Origin: Argonema galeatum A003/A1
Lineage (GTDB): Bacteria; Cyanobacteriota; Cyanobacteriia; Cyanobacteriales; Aerosakkonemataceae
Assembly: GCF_023333595.1 (NCBI RefSeq)
Contig: NZ_JAIQZM010000014.1
Coordinates: 1-64,000 of the forward strand
DNA: 64,000 nt
Direction of reading: 5' to 3'
Shown here: in pieces, positions 47,443 through 56,487 of the stretch
Layout of the letters: every line of letters begins with the position of its first letter
Numbering within the stretch: position 1 is the first letter of the stretch
The notes under the pieces: model-generated
The model's database searches: none
The model's input: the letters and a program-made list of their open reading frames with translations, nothing else
Told to the model about the DNA's origin: nothing
Translations under genes and position numbers: made by a program

Positions 47443-47678
47443 ATATCGGATTTCTGTTTACAGCGGACAGTATATACGATTTTTAGTTATTTTATAACGC
47501 GAAGGAAATCGCAGAGGAAGGCAGAGAGGTTTTCTTTGGTATTAAAGATTAGTTTGAATGCTTTTAAACGAGTATATATGATAGCACAGATTCCCATTCT
47601 ATTAGAATACCATAAAATTATAGAATAGCAATACAATTTTGCGGCAATTTTGGGGTCGGGCGGGTTAATTTTGTGCTG

Positions 47679-48860
47679 TTAAACTTGAAATTTGGAAATA
47701 AGATCGACTAGCCGATCGATTTCAGCGGTTGTAGTGAAATAATGAACGCAAGCTCGCACGCAGTCGGGGTCGTGAATGGTTCGGATCAGTAAGCCTCGAT
47801 CTGACAAAAACTGCACCAGCTGCTGATGGGAAACGCCGCCTAGCAATTGGAAAGAAACCAGACCGGACTCTGGCGGGGATTTTCGCAGACAGGTAACTTT
47901 GGGAAGTTGGGATAACTGTTGCCAGAGGTACTTAGTTAAATGGAGAATTTGTTGATAGCGTTGCTGCTGGTCACCCCATTCTTGATGGATGGCGATCGCA
48001 GTTCTCAGTCCAGCATACAGCGGGTAGGCAGAGGTAGCCACTTCAAATCTTCGCCCATCCGGTTGCCAGCTAATACCGTTCTTACCAGATTGGATACTCC
48101 GCCAGCCAATAAAGGTGGGATGCAGGCTTTCTAAGGCTTGCGATCGCACGTAAAGACCGCCGATACCTTCTGGCCCACACCACCATTTATGACCTGTGAA
48201 GGCATAAAAGTCTACTTCCAATTCGTTAAGATTTAAGGGCAGCATCCCCACAGATTGGGCGGCATCAACTAGAATTTTCGTGTCAGAACTATTTTGCTGG
48301 CACGCTTTGACAATTTCGGCAAGTGGCAAGAGTTGACCTGTGTTCCAGAGGATATGACTCAGCACGACTAAGCGGGTATTCGGTTGCAGATGCTGGGTAA
48401 TAGCTGCGATTGCATCTCCTTCATTCAAAGTTGGCATCAGATTGCAAATGTCAATTTCGATGCCAAAGCGTCGCTGAATTTCTTCTACAGCTGCTATAAT
48501 GCCGGGATGTTCGCACTCAGACATCAACAAGCGATCGCCGCTTTTCCAGTCGATTCCCCACAAGGCGATGTTGCAACCTACAGTCACATCTTCGGTTAAC
48601 GTGATGGTTTCAGGGGTAACGCCTAATTCAGATGCGATCGCTTCTCTAGTTCGATTCGCCTCCTCCACTACCCAAGCATACACCTCTGGCGAAAACGGCC
48701 CTGCACGCTGGATATATTCATAAGATTGGTAAATAGCGTCGAGTGCCGCTTGGGGCATTGGCCCTTGACCGCCGTAGTTAAAATAAGCTTTATTCGCCAA
48801 AGCCGGAAATTTTTGGCGATACTGCTCTAATAAAGTTTGTGTAGAAAAAATGTTGGTCAA
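47679..48860 (-). CDS. Class V aminotransferase fold PLP enzyme (C-DES-like cystine lyase)
   Basis: 393 residues. The PLP lysine is in the motif FTGHKWWCGPEG. The cofactor aspartate is in ILVDAAQSVGMLPLNL, and TLTEDVTVGCNIALWG holds the phosphate-contacting region. Length and motifs match the Synechocystis C-DES type L-cysteine/cystine C-S lyase, which releases persulfide usable for Fe-S cluster assembly. The related isopenicillin-N-epimerase-like or cysteine desulfurase families are the alternatives; the active-site cysteine loop of NifS/IscS desulfurases is not seen. It is divergently transcribed from the TM0106-type nuclease gene. Confidence 0.8.
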   Translation of the reverse strand: MTNIFSTQTLLEQYRQKFPALANKAYFNYGGQGPMPQAALDAIYQSYEYIQRAGPFSPEVYAWVVEEANRTREAIASELGVTPETITLTEDVTVGCNIALWGIDWKSGDRLLMSECEHPGIIAAVEEIQRRFGIEIDICNLMPTLNEGDAIAAITQHLQPNTRLVVLSHILWNTGQLLPLAEIVKACQQNSSDTKILVDAAQSVGMLPLNLNELEVDFYAFTGHKWWCGPEGIGGLYVRSQALESLHPTFIGWRSIQSGKNGISWQPDGRRFEVATSAYPLYAGLRTAIAIHQEWGDQQQRYQQILHLTKYLWQQLSQLPKVTCLRKSPPESGLVSFQLLGGVSHQQLVQFLSDRGLLIRTIHDPDCVRACVHYFTTTAEIDRLVDLISKFQV

Positions 48861-48937
48861 GCGATTTTGGATAAAAAGATTTTAGATTTTGGATTGAACC
48901 CTCTATGTTGGGGGAGATTTTTTGTTAGGGTAGAGCC

Positions 48938-50398
48938 ATGTTGCTAACTGCCGAACTGCTGCTGCACTACCAACGCTGTAATCGACGAGCGTTTCTTGAT
49001 GTCTGTGGAGACCGCACCCAGATGGAACCTCCTAGTGACTTTCATTTGAAACTGCTACAAGACCGCTTTGCTCATCAAAAAACTTTTCTAGCAGAAGACG
49101 TTTATCACCAGCCAGTCTACGCCAAGGGAGATTGGGAAGCTGGTGCGATCGCTACTCTAGCATTAATGGAGCAGGGAGTCGATCGAATCCATAAAGGCGT
49201 ACTTCTGACTGAGATTGCGATCGAGGGATCGGAGGAATCCGCGATCGTCTTATTAAGCCGTCCCGATTTATTGGTTAAACAGCCAGGAACATCTCGTTTT
49301 GGCGATTGGCTTTACGTTCCCGTAGACATTCAGTTGGGTAAACGTGCGAAGTTGGATTATCAAATCATAGCAGCGTTTCACGCCCACGTACTGGCACAAA
49401 CACAAGAAACAATGCCAGAAACAGCGTGGCTAATTTTGCGAGAAAAAGGCGCATATCCAGTGGATTTGGATATTCGTATACCTCAGATGCAGATAATTGT
49501 AGAAAAATGCAGTCAAATATTGCTTGAAGAACAGGAACCAGAGGTTTTTATCAGCCGTCAGCGGTGCAATATTTGCGCGTGGTATAGCTACTGCTATGGA
49601 GTAGCGAAATCTCAGCAACACCTCTCGCTGCTACCGGGTGTTACCCCCAGCCGCTACACCTATTTGCAAGCGCTTAATTTGACAACACTGTCATCTCTGG
49701 CGAATGTTAGTTTAAGCGTACTGGAGGAAGTTTTCGATCGGGAAGTGGCTGTGCAGTTGGTGCGGCAAGCCCAATCTGTGTTAGAAAATCGGGCGATTTT
49801 GATATCGCCTCAGCCTTTAAATTTACCGACGGCGGCTATTGAGTTGTATTTCGATATTGAAGCTGAGCCAGATTTAGATATAGCTTATCTTTTGGGGGTA
49901 CTGGTTGTCGATCGCGAAGCTAAAACTGAGAAATTTTATCCTTTTTTGGCAGAACAACCGGAAGATGAGGCGTCAATTTGGCAGCAATTTTTAGATTTGG
50001 TGTGGACTTATCCTTATGCGCCAATTTTCCATTTCTGCGATTACGAAGTTCTGGCTGTAAGGCAGCTGGCTAGGCGCTACAATACACCTGACTACTTGTG
50101 GAAACCGTTGCTAACTCGCTTTGTGGATGTGCATGAGAAAGTCTGTTCTGGGGTGACTTTGCCAGTGGAAAATTACACTCTCAAAGCGATCGCACGTTGG
50201 CTGGGTTTTGAGTGGCGCGATGTCAAGGCAAATGGCGCTCAGGCGATTTACTGGTACGATCGGTGGTTGAAGACGTGCGATCGCACTTTACTCGACAAAA
50301 TTGTCCTATACAACGAAGATGATTGTCGCGCCACCCACCATGTCAAAGATTGGTTAGCGAACGCTGTACAGAATTCGCTTAAAATTAATGCAGGATAA
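48938..50398 (+). CDS. TM0106 family RecB-like nuclease
   Basis: 486 residues. The N-terminal RecB/Cas4-like nuclease has the catalytic D in LSRPDLLVK and a D-x-Q-L-G-K tract, flanked by cysteines typical of an iron-sulfur cluster (one near residue 14, then CNICAWYSYC around 210). The C-terminal half is an RNase H-like (DnaQ/YprB) 3'-5' exonuclease with IELYFDIEAEPD, a central FHFCDYE and a final YNEDDCRATHHV. This is the TIGR03491-type layout. Likely acts in DNA processing; the exact role is unknown. No CRISPR locus is near. Confidence 0.85.
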   Translation: MLLTAELLLHYQRCNRRAFLDVCGDRTQMEPPSDFHLKLLQDRFAHQKTFLAEDVYHQPVYAKGDWEAGAIATLALMEQGVDRIHKGVLLTEIAIEGSEESAIVLLSRPDLLVKQPGTSRFGDWLYVPVDIQLGKRAKLDYQIIAAFHAHVLAQTQETMPETAWLILREKGAYPVDLDIRIPQMQIIVEKCSQILLEEQEPEVFISRQRCNICAWYSYCYGVAKSQQHLSLLPGVTPSRYTYLQALNLTTLSSLANVSLSVLEEVFDREVAVQLVRQAQSVLENRAILISPQPLNLPTAAIELYFDIEAEPDLDIAYLLGVLVVDREAKTEKFYPFLAEQPEDEASIWQQFLDLVWTYPYAPIFHFCDYEVLAVRQLARRYNTPDYLWKPLLTRFVDVHEKVCSGVTLPVENYTLKAIARWLGFEWRDVKANGAQAIYWYDRWLKTCDRTLLDKIVLYNEDDCRATHHVKDWLANAVQNSLKINAG

Positions 50399-50439
50399 AT
50401 ATAGTAAACTGATATTATACAAGAGTAGGTACTTGACCA

Positions 50440-51021
50440 ATGGTTGTTAATAAAAGTCCCAATTACATCTCTCCAGAAGAATATCTCGCAGGAGAGGAGC
50501 TAAGTCCAATCAAACACGAATACATTTGCGGACAAGTCTACGCAATGGCAGGGGCAAGCGACCCCCATGTTACTATTTCCCTCAACTTGGCTTCAGCGTT
50601 AAGAAATCATGTGCGGGGGAAAGGTTGTCGTGTCTATATGTCAGACATGAAGGCACAGATTGAAACACTTAATATTTTTTATTATCCTGATGTAATGGTA
50701 AGTTGCGATCAACGGGATAGAGCATTTCAATCTTTCAAACAATATCCTTGTTTGATTGTAGAAGTATTGTCTAGAGGAACTGAAGGATTCGATCGCGGCG
50801 ATAAGTTTGGTGATTACCAAGAATTAGAGACACTGCAAGAATATGTATTGATCGGCCAAAAGCGCCAGCGGATTGAGTGTTTCCGTCGCAATTCTGAAGG
50901 ACTTTGGGTATTACAAACATATAGGCAGGGAAGCGAAATTTACTTAGCAAGCGTTGACTTTCGCGTTAGCATTGATGCTTTGTATGAAGATGTGCAATTC
51001 ACAGAAAATGAAAGTGAATAG
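50440..51021 (+). CDS. Uma2 family endonuclease
   Basis: 193 residues starting MVVNKSPNYISPEEYLAGEE, the common N-terminus of one Uma2 subgroup, with H-E-Y-I-C-G-Q, YPDVMVSCD (catalytic D), CLIVEVLS (E) and a YQELETLQEYVLIGQ tract (K replaced by Q at the last position). It begins 41 bases after the nuclease gene and may be co-transcribed with it. It is not closely related to the pair at 11440 and 17489. Confidence 0.85.
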   Translation: MVVNKSPNYISPEEYLAGEELSPIKHEYICGQVYAMAGASDPHVTISLNLASALRNHVRGKGCRVYMSDMKAQIETLNIFYYPDVMVSCDQRDRAFQSFKQYPCLIVEVLSRGTEGFDRGDKFGDYQELETLQEYVLIGQKRQRIECFRRNSEGLWVLQTYRQGSEIYLASVDFRVSIDALYEDVQFTENESE

Positions 51022-51849
51022 CTAACTTTCGGCTGACTTTCTAGCTAGTACAAAAAAGGTTGTAAAATCATTCCAAATACCTTTATCTGTCGCTAACGCC
51101 TCAATTTTGGCAATATATTCAGCTTGAAATTGCTCTAATTGTTCTGGTGAAATCTGCAACTGCGGCGTAATCAAATTATTGTTCGAGAGTTGATTCCACA
51201 AATTTTTTGCATCGCTAACGCGCATATAATAACCAAATTGCTCGGTTGTCAGTTCGATATTGTCAAAACCTGCCTCCTGCAACATTTTACGACACTTTTC
51301 TGGGGTATTCAGCGGTTCTTTTAAATCTGGAATTGAGATACCATAATTTTGCGCGATCGCCATAAACAACTCAGGTACACTAGGGATACCATCGGGAAAA
51401 GTAGAAAATGCCACCAAACCACTCTTTTTAAGGAAATGATACCACGATCGCAATGCGCGGGGAATATCGCTTAAATACACGATCGCCGAAGAACACAAAA
51501 TCGCATCGAAAATGTTATTGTCAAAATTGATATAATCTGCATCTACTTCCTGTAGTTCAACATTCTTCAGATTTGCTGCCTCAATTTTGCGTTGCGCTTG
51601 ACTTAGCATACCTGAAGAGATATCTACACCGATAATTTTGCCTTCATCGCCAACGATTTGAGCAGATGCGATCGCAACTATACCCGTACCAGTTGCCACA
51701 TCTAATATTTGCTGTCTCCTTTGCAATTGTGCTAATTCCACTAAACGATTTCCGAGACAATAGCGAAAATCATTGTCGTAGTTATTTCTCGAATTAAATT
51801 CAGCAATTACTCGCTGCTTGTATTCGTCAATATTTGTGCGATCGATCAT
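51022..51849 (-). CDS. Class I SAM-dependent methyltransferase
   Basis: About 275 residues from the ATG at 51849 (MIDRTNIDEYKQRVIAEFNS). An in-frame longer start would run through a palindromic repeat (51880-51953) and is rejected. Motif I is ILDVATGTGIVAIAS, the acidic loop IGVDISSGML, then DAILCSSAIVYLSD and the LKKSGLVAFSTF segment, typical of UbiE/arsenite-type methyltransferases. The substrate is unknown. The GNAT gene lies upstream on the same strand, separated by the repeat. Confidence 0.85.
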   Translation of the reverse strand: MIDRTNIDEYKQRVIAEFNSRNNYDNDFRYCLGNRLVELAQLQRRQQILDVATGTGIVAIASAQIVGDEGKIIGVDISSGMLSQAQRKIEAANLKNVELQEVDADYINFDNNIFDAILCSSAIVYLSDIPRALRSWYHFLKKSGLVAFSTFPDGIPSVPELFMAIAQNYGISIPDLKEPLNTPEKCRKMLQEAGFDNIELTTEQFGYYMRVSDAKNLWNQLSNNNLITPQLQISPEQLEQFQAEYIAKIEALATDKGIWNDFTTFFVLARKSAES

Positions 51850-51879
51850 TCGCGAAATTATCCTTGAAGTGAGGACTGG

Positions 51880-51953
51880 GTAGGGGCGAAACACTTGCGT
51901 AGTTATCTTATTGGTAATAACCAAAATTGTCGGCGCAAGTGCTTCGCCCCTAC
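51880..51953. repeat. GTAGGGGCGAA palindromic element
   Basis: Arms GTAGGGGCGAAACACTTGCG and CGCAAGTGCTTCGCCCCTAC. The same family as the in-frame insertion at 24277. Confidence 0.85.
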
Positions 51954-51956
51954 AGA

Positions 51957-52556
51957 CTAAAGCACCCAACGGGATTGGTAGATAGATTTATCAAGAGAAT
52001 ACATAACTGCTTTTAGTTCAAGCGAGTTTATATTTGGTAGTTGACTTTCTTTAAACATAAACTCTTTTTCATACTTTAAACCAACTTTTTCCATCACCCG
52101 TATAGATGCTTTATTTTCCGCTAAAGCCCAAGCCACAACTCGTTGAACGCCCCATTCATTAAAACCTTTTTCTAACAATAATCGAGAACCTTCAGTTGCA
52201 TATCCTTTGCCCCATTTATCTTTTTTTAGCCTATATCCCAGAGCAATTTCGTCATTTTTTACCAGATTTAATTCAACAGCAAAGGCATTTTCTAGTGCTG
52301 GATACAAATGAAACCAGCCCATAAAATCCTGGCTCGATTTTTCGATCGCTGCCCAAATTCCGTAATTTTCATATTTACTATAATATGATATGATTTTTGG
52401 CAAAAACTTTTCTTTAATCAATGCGCGATCCACCGGCTTTCCCCCATTGATAAAACGCATTACTTCCGGGTCATTATCCAATGCAAATAAATTATCAGTA
52501 TCCTCATCAGTAAACTGACGTAAAACCAATCTTTCAGTTTCTATAAATACTTTCAT
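51957..52556 (-). CDS. GNAT family N-acetyltransferase (RimJ/RimL-like)
   Basis: About 199 residues from the ATG at 52556, preceded by GAGGAG; a second ATG nine codons upstream (52583) is possible. It opens FIETERLVLRQFTDEDTDNL, typical of RimJ/RimL-like acetyltransferases. The acetyl-CoA site is GYRLKKDKWGKGYATEGSRLL and a second motif is ASIRVMEKVGLKYE. The target amine is unknown. The 3' end meets the palindromic repeat at 51953. Confidence 0.85.
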   Translation of the reverse strand: MKVFIETERLVLRQFTDEDTDNLFALDNDPEVMRFINGGKPVDRALIKEKFLPKIISYYSKYENYGIWAAIEKSSQDFMGWFHLYPALENAFAVELNLVKNDEIALGYRLKKDKWGKGYATEGSRLLLEKGFNEWGVQRVVAWALAENKASIRVMEKVGLKYEKEFMFKESQLPNINSLELKAVMYSLDKSIYQSRWVL

Positions 52557-52581
52557 ATCTCCTCTATCACCTCTACAATTC

Positions 52582-52712
52582 ATATCATGTCCGGTAGCAT
52601 CGGTTACCTAAAAAATTCCTGTTTTTATTCTTATCTGCGTTTATCTGCGTTCATCTGTCTTCATCTGCGGTAAAAATTTAACCAACGATGAAAACAGACA
52701 ATTTGACGATAT
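52582..52712. repeat. Dispersed ~130-bp repeat, copy 2
   Basis: Same order of blocks as 22056-22186: GCATCGGTTACCTAAAAAAT, TCTGCGTTTATCTGCGTT, CTTCATCTGCGGTAAAAATT and AACAGACAATTTGACGAT. Confidence 0.8.
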
Positions 52713-52805
52713 CATCCCTGAATGCGAAAACAAAAAAAGGTTAGGATTGGGTTTTATTACCTCAACCCTACCTACGAAAGTTCTAGCGACTATCACCTCT
52801 ACAAC

Positions 52806-54434
52806 TCATCCCTTAATGCAAACAACTTGCTTCAGAGTTGCCACAACTTCCACCAAATCAGCTTGATTATTCATCACCTCATCTATCGGCTTATAAGCGC
52901 CCGGAATTTCATCCAAAACGCCCTCATCTTTACGACACTCCACACCATTAGTTTGCTGAATCAAATCATCCAGCGAAAAGTTAAGTTTCGCCTTATTTCG
53001 AGACATCAAACGCCCAGCGCCGTGCGAACAACTGCAATAACTGTCATGATTTCCCTTACCTTTAACGATGAAAGACTTTGCTCCCATCGAACCGGGAATA
53101 ATGCCGTAATCTTCCTCCCGCGCCCTTACCGCACCCTTGCGAGTGATGTACACCTCCTCACCAAAATGGACTTCTTTTTCCGCATAATTGTGATGGCAAT
53201 TCACCGACAATAAAGGCTTAGTTTGCTTACCGCCAGCGAGATGTTTTTCAACAATTCGCTTGAACCGAGACATCATGACATCGCGATTAAATCGAGCATA
53301 ATTTTGCGCCCACTGTAAATCGTTCCAGTAAGCTGCAAATTCTGGTGTACCCTCCACAAAATAAGTCAAATCTGGATCTGGTAAACGTATGTTTGCCAGT
53401 TTGGCTAGTTCCTTTCCAGTACCAATATGATTTTGGGCTAGCATATTGCCAATATTGCGCGAACCGGAGTGCAGCATCAACCAAACTTGGTTCTCTGTAT
53501 CGATGCAAACTTCGATAAAATGGTTTCCTCCACCGAGAGAACCCAATTGTTTCATCGCCTTGCTTTCCAGGTGTTGCACTCCTGGATGCAGTTCTTTAAA
53601 ATCATCCCAATGCTGCCAGTTAGTAACAGCTTTTTCGACTTCTTTATTCTCATTGAAGCCAACTGGAATAGCTGCTTCGATATCCAGGCGGATTTTCTTC
53701 AGCTTGCCTTCAAGTTTATCGGCAGTAAATGGTGTTTTGATAGCCATCATGCCGCAGTTGTGAACAAATACGCCCGCACTGAGGGCGAAGTTTTCATATT
53801 CTGGAACCGTCAGACAATAAACATCCTGCTTTTCTTGTAGAGGGATAACGGCTATAACTTTGTGATTATAACCGGGTTGATTTTTCCTGTGGTTGTGAAG
53901 TCCAACTTTGGAATAAAAAGGCATTAAAGATGTACCGGCTTTTAATTCACTGGCTTCCCGATAAGTCCCATCCCTTAGCATGAATTCATGGTCAGGAGTA
54001 CATTTTATTTCTTCACCGTTATCCAGAATTACCTTTACCAGTTCTGCGTTGTGCCGAGTTAATCGTGCTGTCGCTTTAGCTGCTGCGATTCTAGTTGTCT
54101 GTGTGCAGGAGTAGACTATAAAGTCCTGTTTCCAGTTAGCTAGTTCTTTAATTGGATAGGATTTTCCATCTGCCAAAGGAACCAGTGTATCTCCTGTGAA
54201 ACAACCAATATCCACCCCCACAGCAGCTGGCATAATAGCTTCTTTAGTGGCAATTACAGACCCCACCAAGGCACCTTTGCCCAAGTGAACATCTGGCATC
54301 AGTGCTACGTGCTTGAAAACAAATGGTAGGGATGCTACATTCTTTGCCATCTTGGTTTCTTCAGCACCGAGGGCGTGGTTAGCCCAAGAAAGTACTGGCG
54401 CTGGAGTTGAAATTTCTAACTTTTCGTAGGGCAT
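52806..54434 (-). CDS. rtcB: RtcB RNA ligase containing an intein
   Basis: A 542-residue precursor of the RNA-splicing ligase RtcB, which joins 2',3'-cyclic phosphate or 3'-phosphate ends to 5'-OH ends using GTP and Mn(II). Residues 1-77 (MPDVHLGKGALVGSV, VGVDIG) and 227-542 are extein; together they give 393 residues, near the normal length. The GMP-accepting histidine is H471 in CSCSHGAGRLMSR. A 149-residue intein (78-226) splits the conserved metal-site sequence VGVDIG|CGMM. Splicing would restore the conserved Cys. No RtcA or archease gene is adjacent. The protein should be inactive until spliced, because the intein sits in the active site. Confidence 0.93.
   Translation of the reverse strand: MPYEKLEISTPAPVLSWANHALGAEETKMAKNVASLPFVFKHVALMPDVHLGKGALVGSVIATKEAIMPAAVGVDIGCFTGDTLVPLADGKSYPIKELANWKQDFIVYSCTQTTRIAAAKATARLTRHNAELVKVILDNGEEIKCTPDHEFMLRDGTYREASELKAGTSLMPFYSKVGLHNHRKNQPGYNHKVIAVIPLQEKQDVYCLTVPEYENFALSAGVFVHNCGMMAIKTPFTADKLEGKLKKIRLDIEAAIPVGFNENKEVEKAVTNWQHWDDFKELHPGVQHLESKAMKQLGSLGGGNHFIEVCIDTENQVWLMLHSGSRNIGNMLAQNHIGTGKELAKLANIRLPDPDLTYFVEGTPEFAAYWNDLQWAQNYARFNRDVMMSRFKRIVEKHLAGGKQTKPLLSVNCHHNYAEKEVHFGEEVYITRKGAVRAREEDYGIIPGSMGAKSFIVKGKGNHDSYCSCSHGAGRLMSRNKAKLNFSLDDLIQQTNGVECRKDEGVLDEIPGAYKPIDEVMNNQADLVEVVATLKQVVCIKG
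53757..54203 (-). other. Mini-intein in rtcB
   Basis: 149 residues (precursor 78-226). Block A is CFTGDTLVPL with the nucleophile Cys. Block B is LVKVILDNGEEIKCTPDHEF with the T-x-x-H pattern. Block F is DVYCLTVPEYENFAL. Block G is GVFVHN followed by Cys+1. There is no homing-endonuclease domain and no room for one. In block F the usual Asp is Cys (YCLTV) and the usual His is Glu (YENF). Confidence 0.9.
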
Positions 54435-54724
54435 ATTTTAATAGGGATTAATACAGAACAGCCAGCGCTACCGATAAATATAGTACCTTATTCAAAGACG
54501 CGAGTTGTATTCAACTCAAATCCAAATGGCTATAACTCGTTCGCTTGCTAAAGCAGTGGTACGGTTGTATTATTATTATACTACATTATGCACGGGTAGG
54601 TCATGTCTGAAAGGCACAAGTGACAGATGATTTTTGAGTAAAAATACTATTAAAATTTGTAAAGAGGGAGGGCCGATCGCGCTACCCCGCAGTCCTGAAT
54701 CCACTTTGTGTGAGGTCAAGTTGT

Positions 54725-55633
54725 ATGGCGGTTCGTCAAGATACGATTTGGGAAAGGTTTTTAGCGCCAGTGGTTCGGGTTTTCATTGATGAAGAAGGGA
54801 TACGGCGATTTTATGAAAGTGTTGATTGGGAAAAAGAAAGCGATCGCATCCGCGACCCCAATCTCACCTATCCCTCCTACTACAGTAGCCAAAACTTCCA
54901 CGGTATAGAGGGCGGATATCTCAACCCCAGTGCTTCAGTTTCCTACGATCCCATCACCCAGTACGTATTGCCACCCAACGAAACCTGGATACGCCAAGGC
55001 TTGATAGACGCCATCGACGTACAGCCGCAACGTATTTTAGACTTAGGGTGCGGGACTGGTTCCACAACGCTGATGTTGAAACAAGCTTTTCCCCAAGCAG
55101 AAGCGATCGGTTTGGACTTATCGCCGTATATGCTATTCATGGCGAACCATAAAGCCCGAAAAGCACAGCTTAATATCCAGTGGCGACATGGCAATGCGGA
55201 ACAAACGGGGTTTGCCGATCGCTCTTTTGATGTGGTGACGGCTTCTTTGTTATGCCACGAAACGCCACCAGCAGTAACAAAAGCGATTCTGCGGGAAAGC
55301 TTCCGCCTCCTGAAGACGGGAGGACAAGTTTTAATTCTGGATGGCAACCAGAAAACTTTGCGCCAGACGGACTGGTTGAATGATATTTTTGAAGAACCTT
55401 ATATTAAGGCTTACGCTGCTGGAAATTTGGATGCTTGGATGGGAATGGCAGGCTTTGAAGCGGTGCAAACCCAAGATCTGTGGTGGTTGCATCAGGTGAC
55501 AAAAGGCATCAAACCTATCTTAGATGAAGAGACATCTAACTCGGCGGCAGTTGTCCGCAACTCTGTGGCGACTGGTAGCACAGCAGAAAGTGACGATTTG
55601 GAGGGTTTTCTGGCCCCAGCTTTTACTACATGA
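54725..55633 (+). CDS. Class I SAM-dependent methyltransferase
   Basis: About 302 residues from the ATG at 54725 (MAVRQDTIWERFLAP); an upstream in-frame GTG at 54710 is less likely. The SAM-binding motif is ILDLGCGTGSTTLML, the acidic loop AIGLDLSPYML, then RSFDVVTASLLCHE and LLKTGGQVLILDGN. The N-terminal 90 residues (FLAPVVRVFIDEEGIRRFYE) are typical of a cyanobacterial group with unknown substrate. It overlaps the HAD gene by 4 bases, so the two are translationally coupled. Confidence 0.87.
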   Translation: MAVRQDTIWERFLAPVVRVFIDEEGIRRFYESVDWEKESDRIRDPNLTYPSYYSSQNFHGIEGGYLNPSASVSYDPITQYVLPPNETWIRQGLIDAIDVQPQRILDLGCGTGSTTLMLKQAFPQAEAIGLDLSPYMLFMANHKARKAQLNIQWRHGNAEQTGFADRSFDVVTASLLCHETPPAVTKAILRESFRLLKTGGQVLILDGNQKTLRQTDWLNDIFEEPYIKAYAAGNLDAWMGMAGFEAVQTQDLWWLHQVTKGIKPILDEETSNSAAVVRNSVATGSTAESDDLEGFLAPAFTT

Positions 55634-56358
55634 CATTGAAGGCAGTACTGTTTGATTTTAACGGCATCATCATTAATGATGAGGCGATTCACGAAAAGCT
55701 GATCGCGCAGATTTTGATTGAGGAAAATTTGCGATCGAAACCGGGGGAGTACCGACAAATTTGTCTGGGTAGAAGCGATCGGGCCTGTATCGTCGAACTA
55801 CTCACTCGTCGGGGTCGCGTTGTCACCGAAAGCTATTTAACCCAACTGATCGCCCGCAAAGCCCAAGCTTACCAGATCGAACTGGAAAAACTGGAAAAAT
55901 TACCCATTTATCCAGGGTTGGAGGACTTAATTTATAAGCTGCGATCGGCTAAGCTGCGGATGGCGGTGGTCAGCGGGGCTTTACGTTCCGAAGTGGAACT
56001 GGTCTTAAATAGAGCTAAGCTGGCCCAAAACTTTGACTTGATTGTAGCCGGAGATGACTTGAAAGCGAGCAAACCCGAACCGGATAGTTATCTGTTGGCG
56101 GTGGAAAGATTCAATCAGCAAATTCCCGGTTTTAACCTCGAACCATCCCAGTGTCTGGCAATTGAAGATACTTTTGCTGGGATTACAGCGGCGAAGCTAG
56201 CGGGAATACAGGTAGTTGGTGTGGCGAATACCTACCCCTTCCATATGCTCCAGCGTCGGGCCCACTGGACGGTGGATTATCTTACTCATCTAGAATTGGA
56301 ACGAGTGCAGGAAGTATTTTCCCAGCAGGAACTCCAGGAAACTGTCGCTGAGTGTTAG
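55630..56358 (+). CDS. HAD family hydrolase (beta-phosphoglucomutase-like)
   Basis: 242 residues. Motif I is VLFDFNGIIINDE: the nucleophile Asp is kept but the second Asp (D-x-D) is Asn. Motif II is the serine in VVSGALRSEV, motif III the lysine in ASKPEPDSYLL, motif IV ED in CLAIEDTFAG. The helical cap (about 18-85) is of the C1 type of beta-PGM/phosphatase members. The Asn at the general acid/base position may weaken turnover or mark a distinct subfamily. Coupled to the methyltransferase by an ATGA overlap. Substrate unknown. Confidence 0.87.
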   Translation: MTLKAVLFDFNGIIINDEAIHEKLIAQILIEENLRSKPGEYRQICLGRSDRACIVELLTRRGRVVTESYLTQLIARKAQAYQIELEKLEKLPIYPGLEDLIYKLRSAKLRMAVVSGALRSEVELVLNRAKLAQNFDLIVAGDDLKASKPEPDSYLLAVERFNQQIPGFNLEPSQCLAIEDTFAGITAAKLAGIQVVGVANTYPFHMLQRRAHWTVDYLTHLELERVQEVFSQQELQETVAEC

Positions 56359-56414
56359 AATATGTAATGGCAGTTAGCCGATTTTAGATTGGCGATTCAA
56401 TCCAAAATCCATCC

Positions 56415-56487
56415 GGGGAATTAGCTCAGTTGGTAGAGCGCTGCGATCGCACCGCAGAGGTCAGGGATTCGAGTTCCCTATTCTCCA
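56415..56487 (+). tRNA. tRNA-Ala (anticodon CGC)
   Basis: 73 nt. The acceptor GGGGAAT pairs with ATTCTCC and contains the G3:U70 pair that marks alanine tRNAs; the discriminator is A. D-arm GCTC/GAGC, anticodon stem CTGCG/CGCAG with loop ATCGCAC (anticodon CGC), and T-arm AGGGA/TCCCT with loop TTCGAGT all fit. CCA is not encoded. The octamer GCGATCGC (HIP1) covers part of the anticodon stem-loop. Confidence 0.95.

Noticed and set aside
51850..51969. Longer N-terminus for the methyltransferase
   Set aside because: The extra codons lie in a mobile palindromic repeat; the family starts at MIDRTN.
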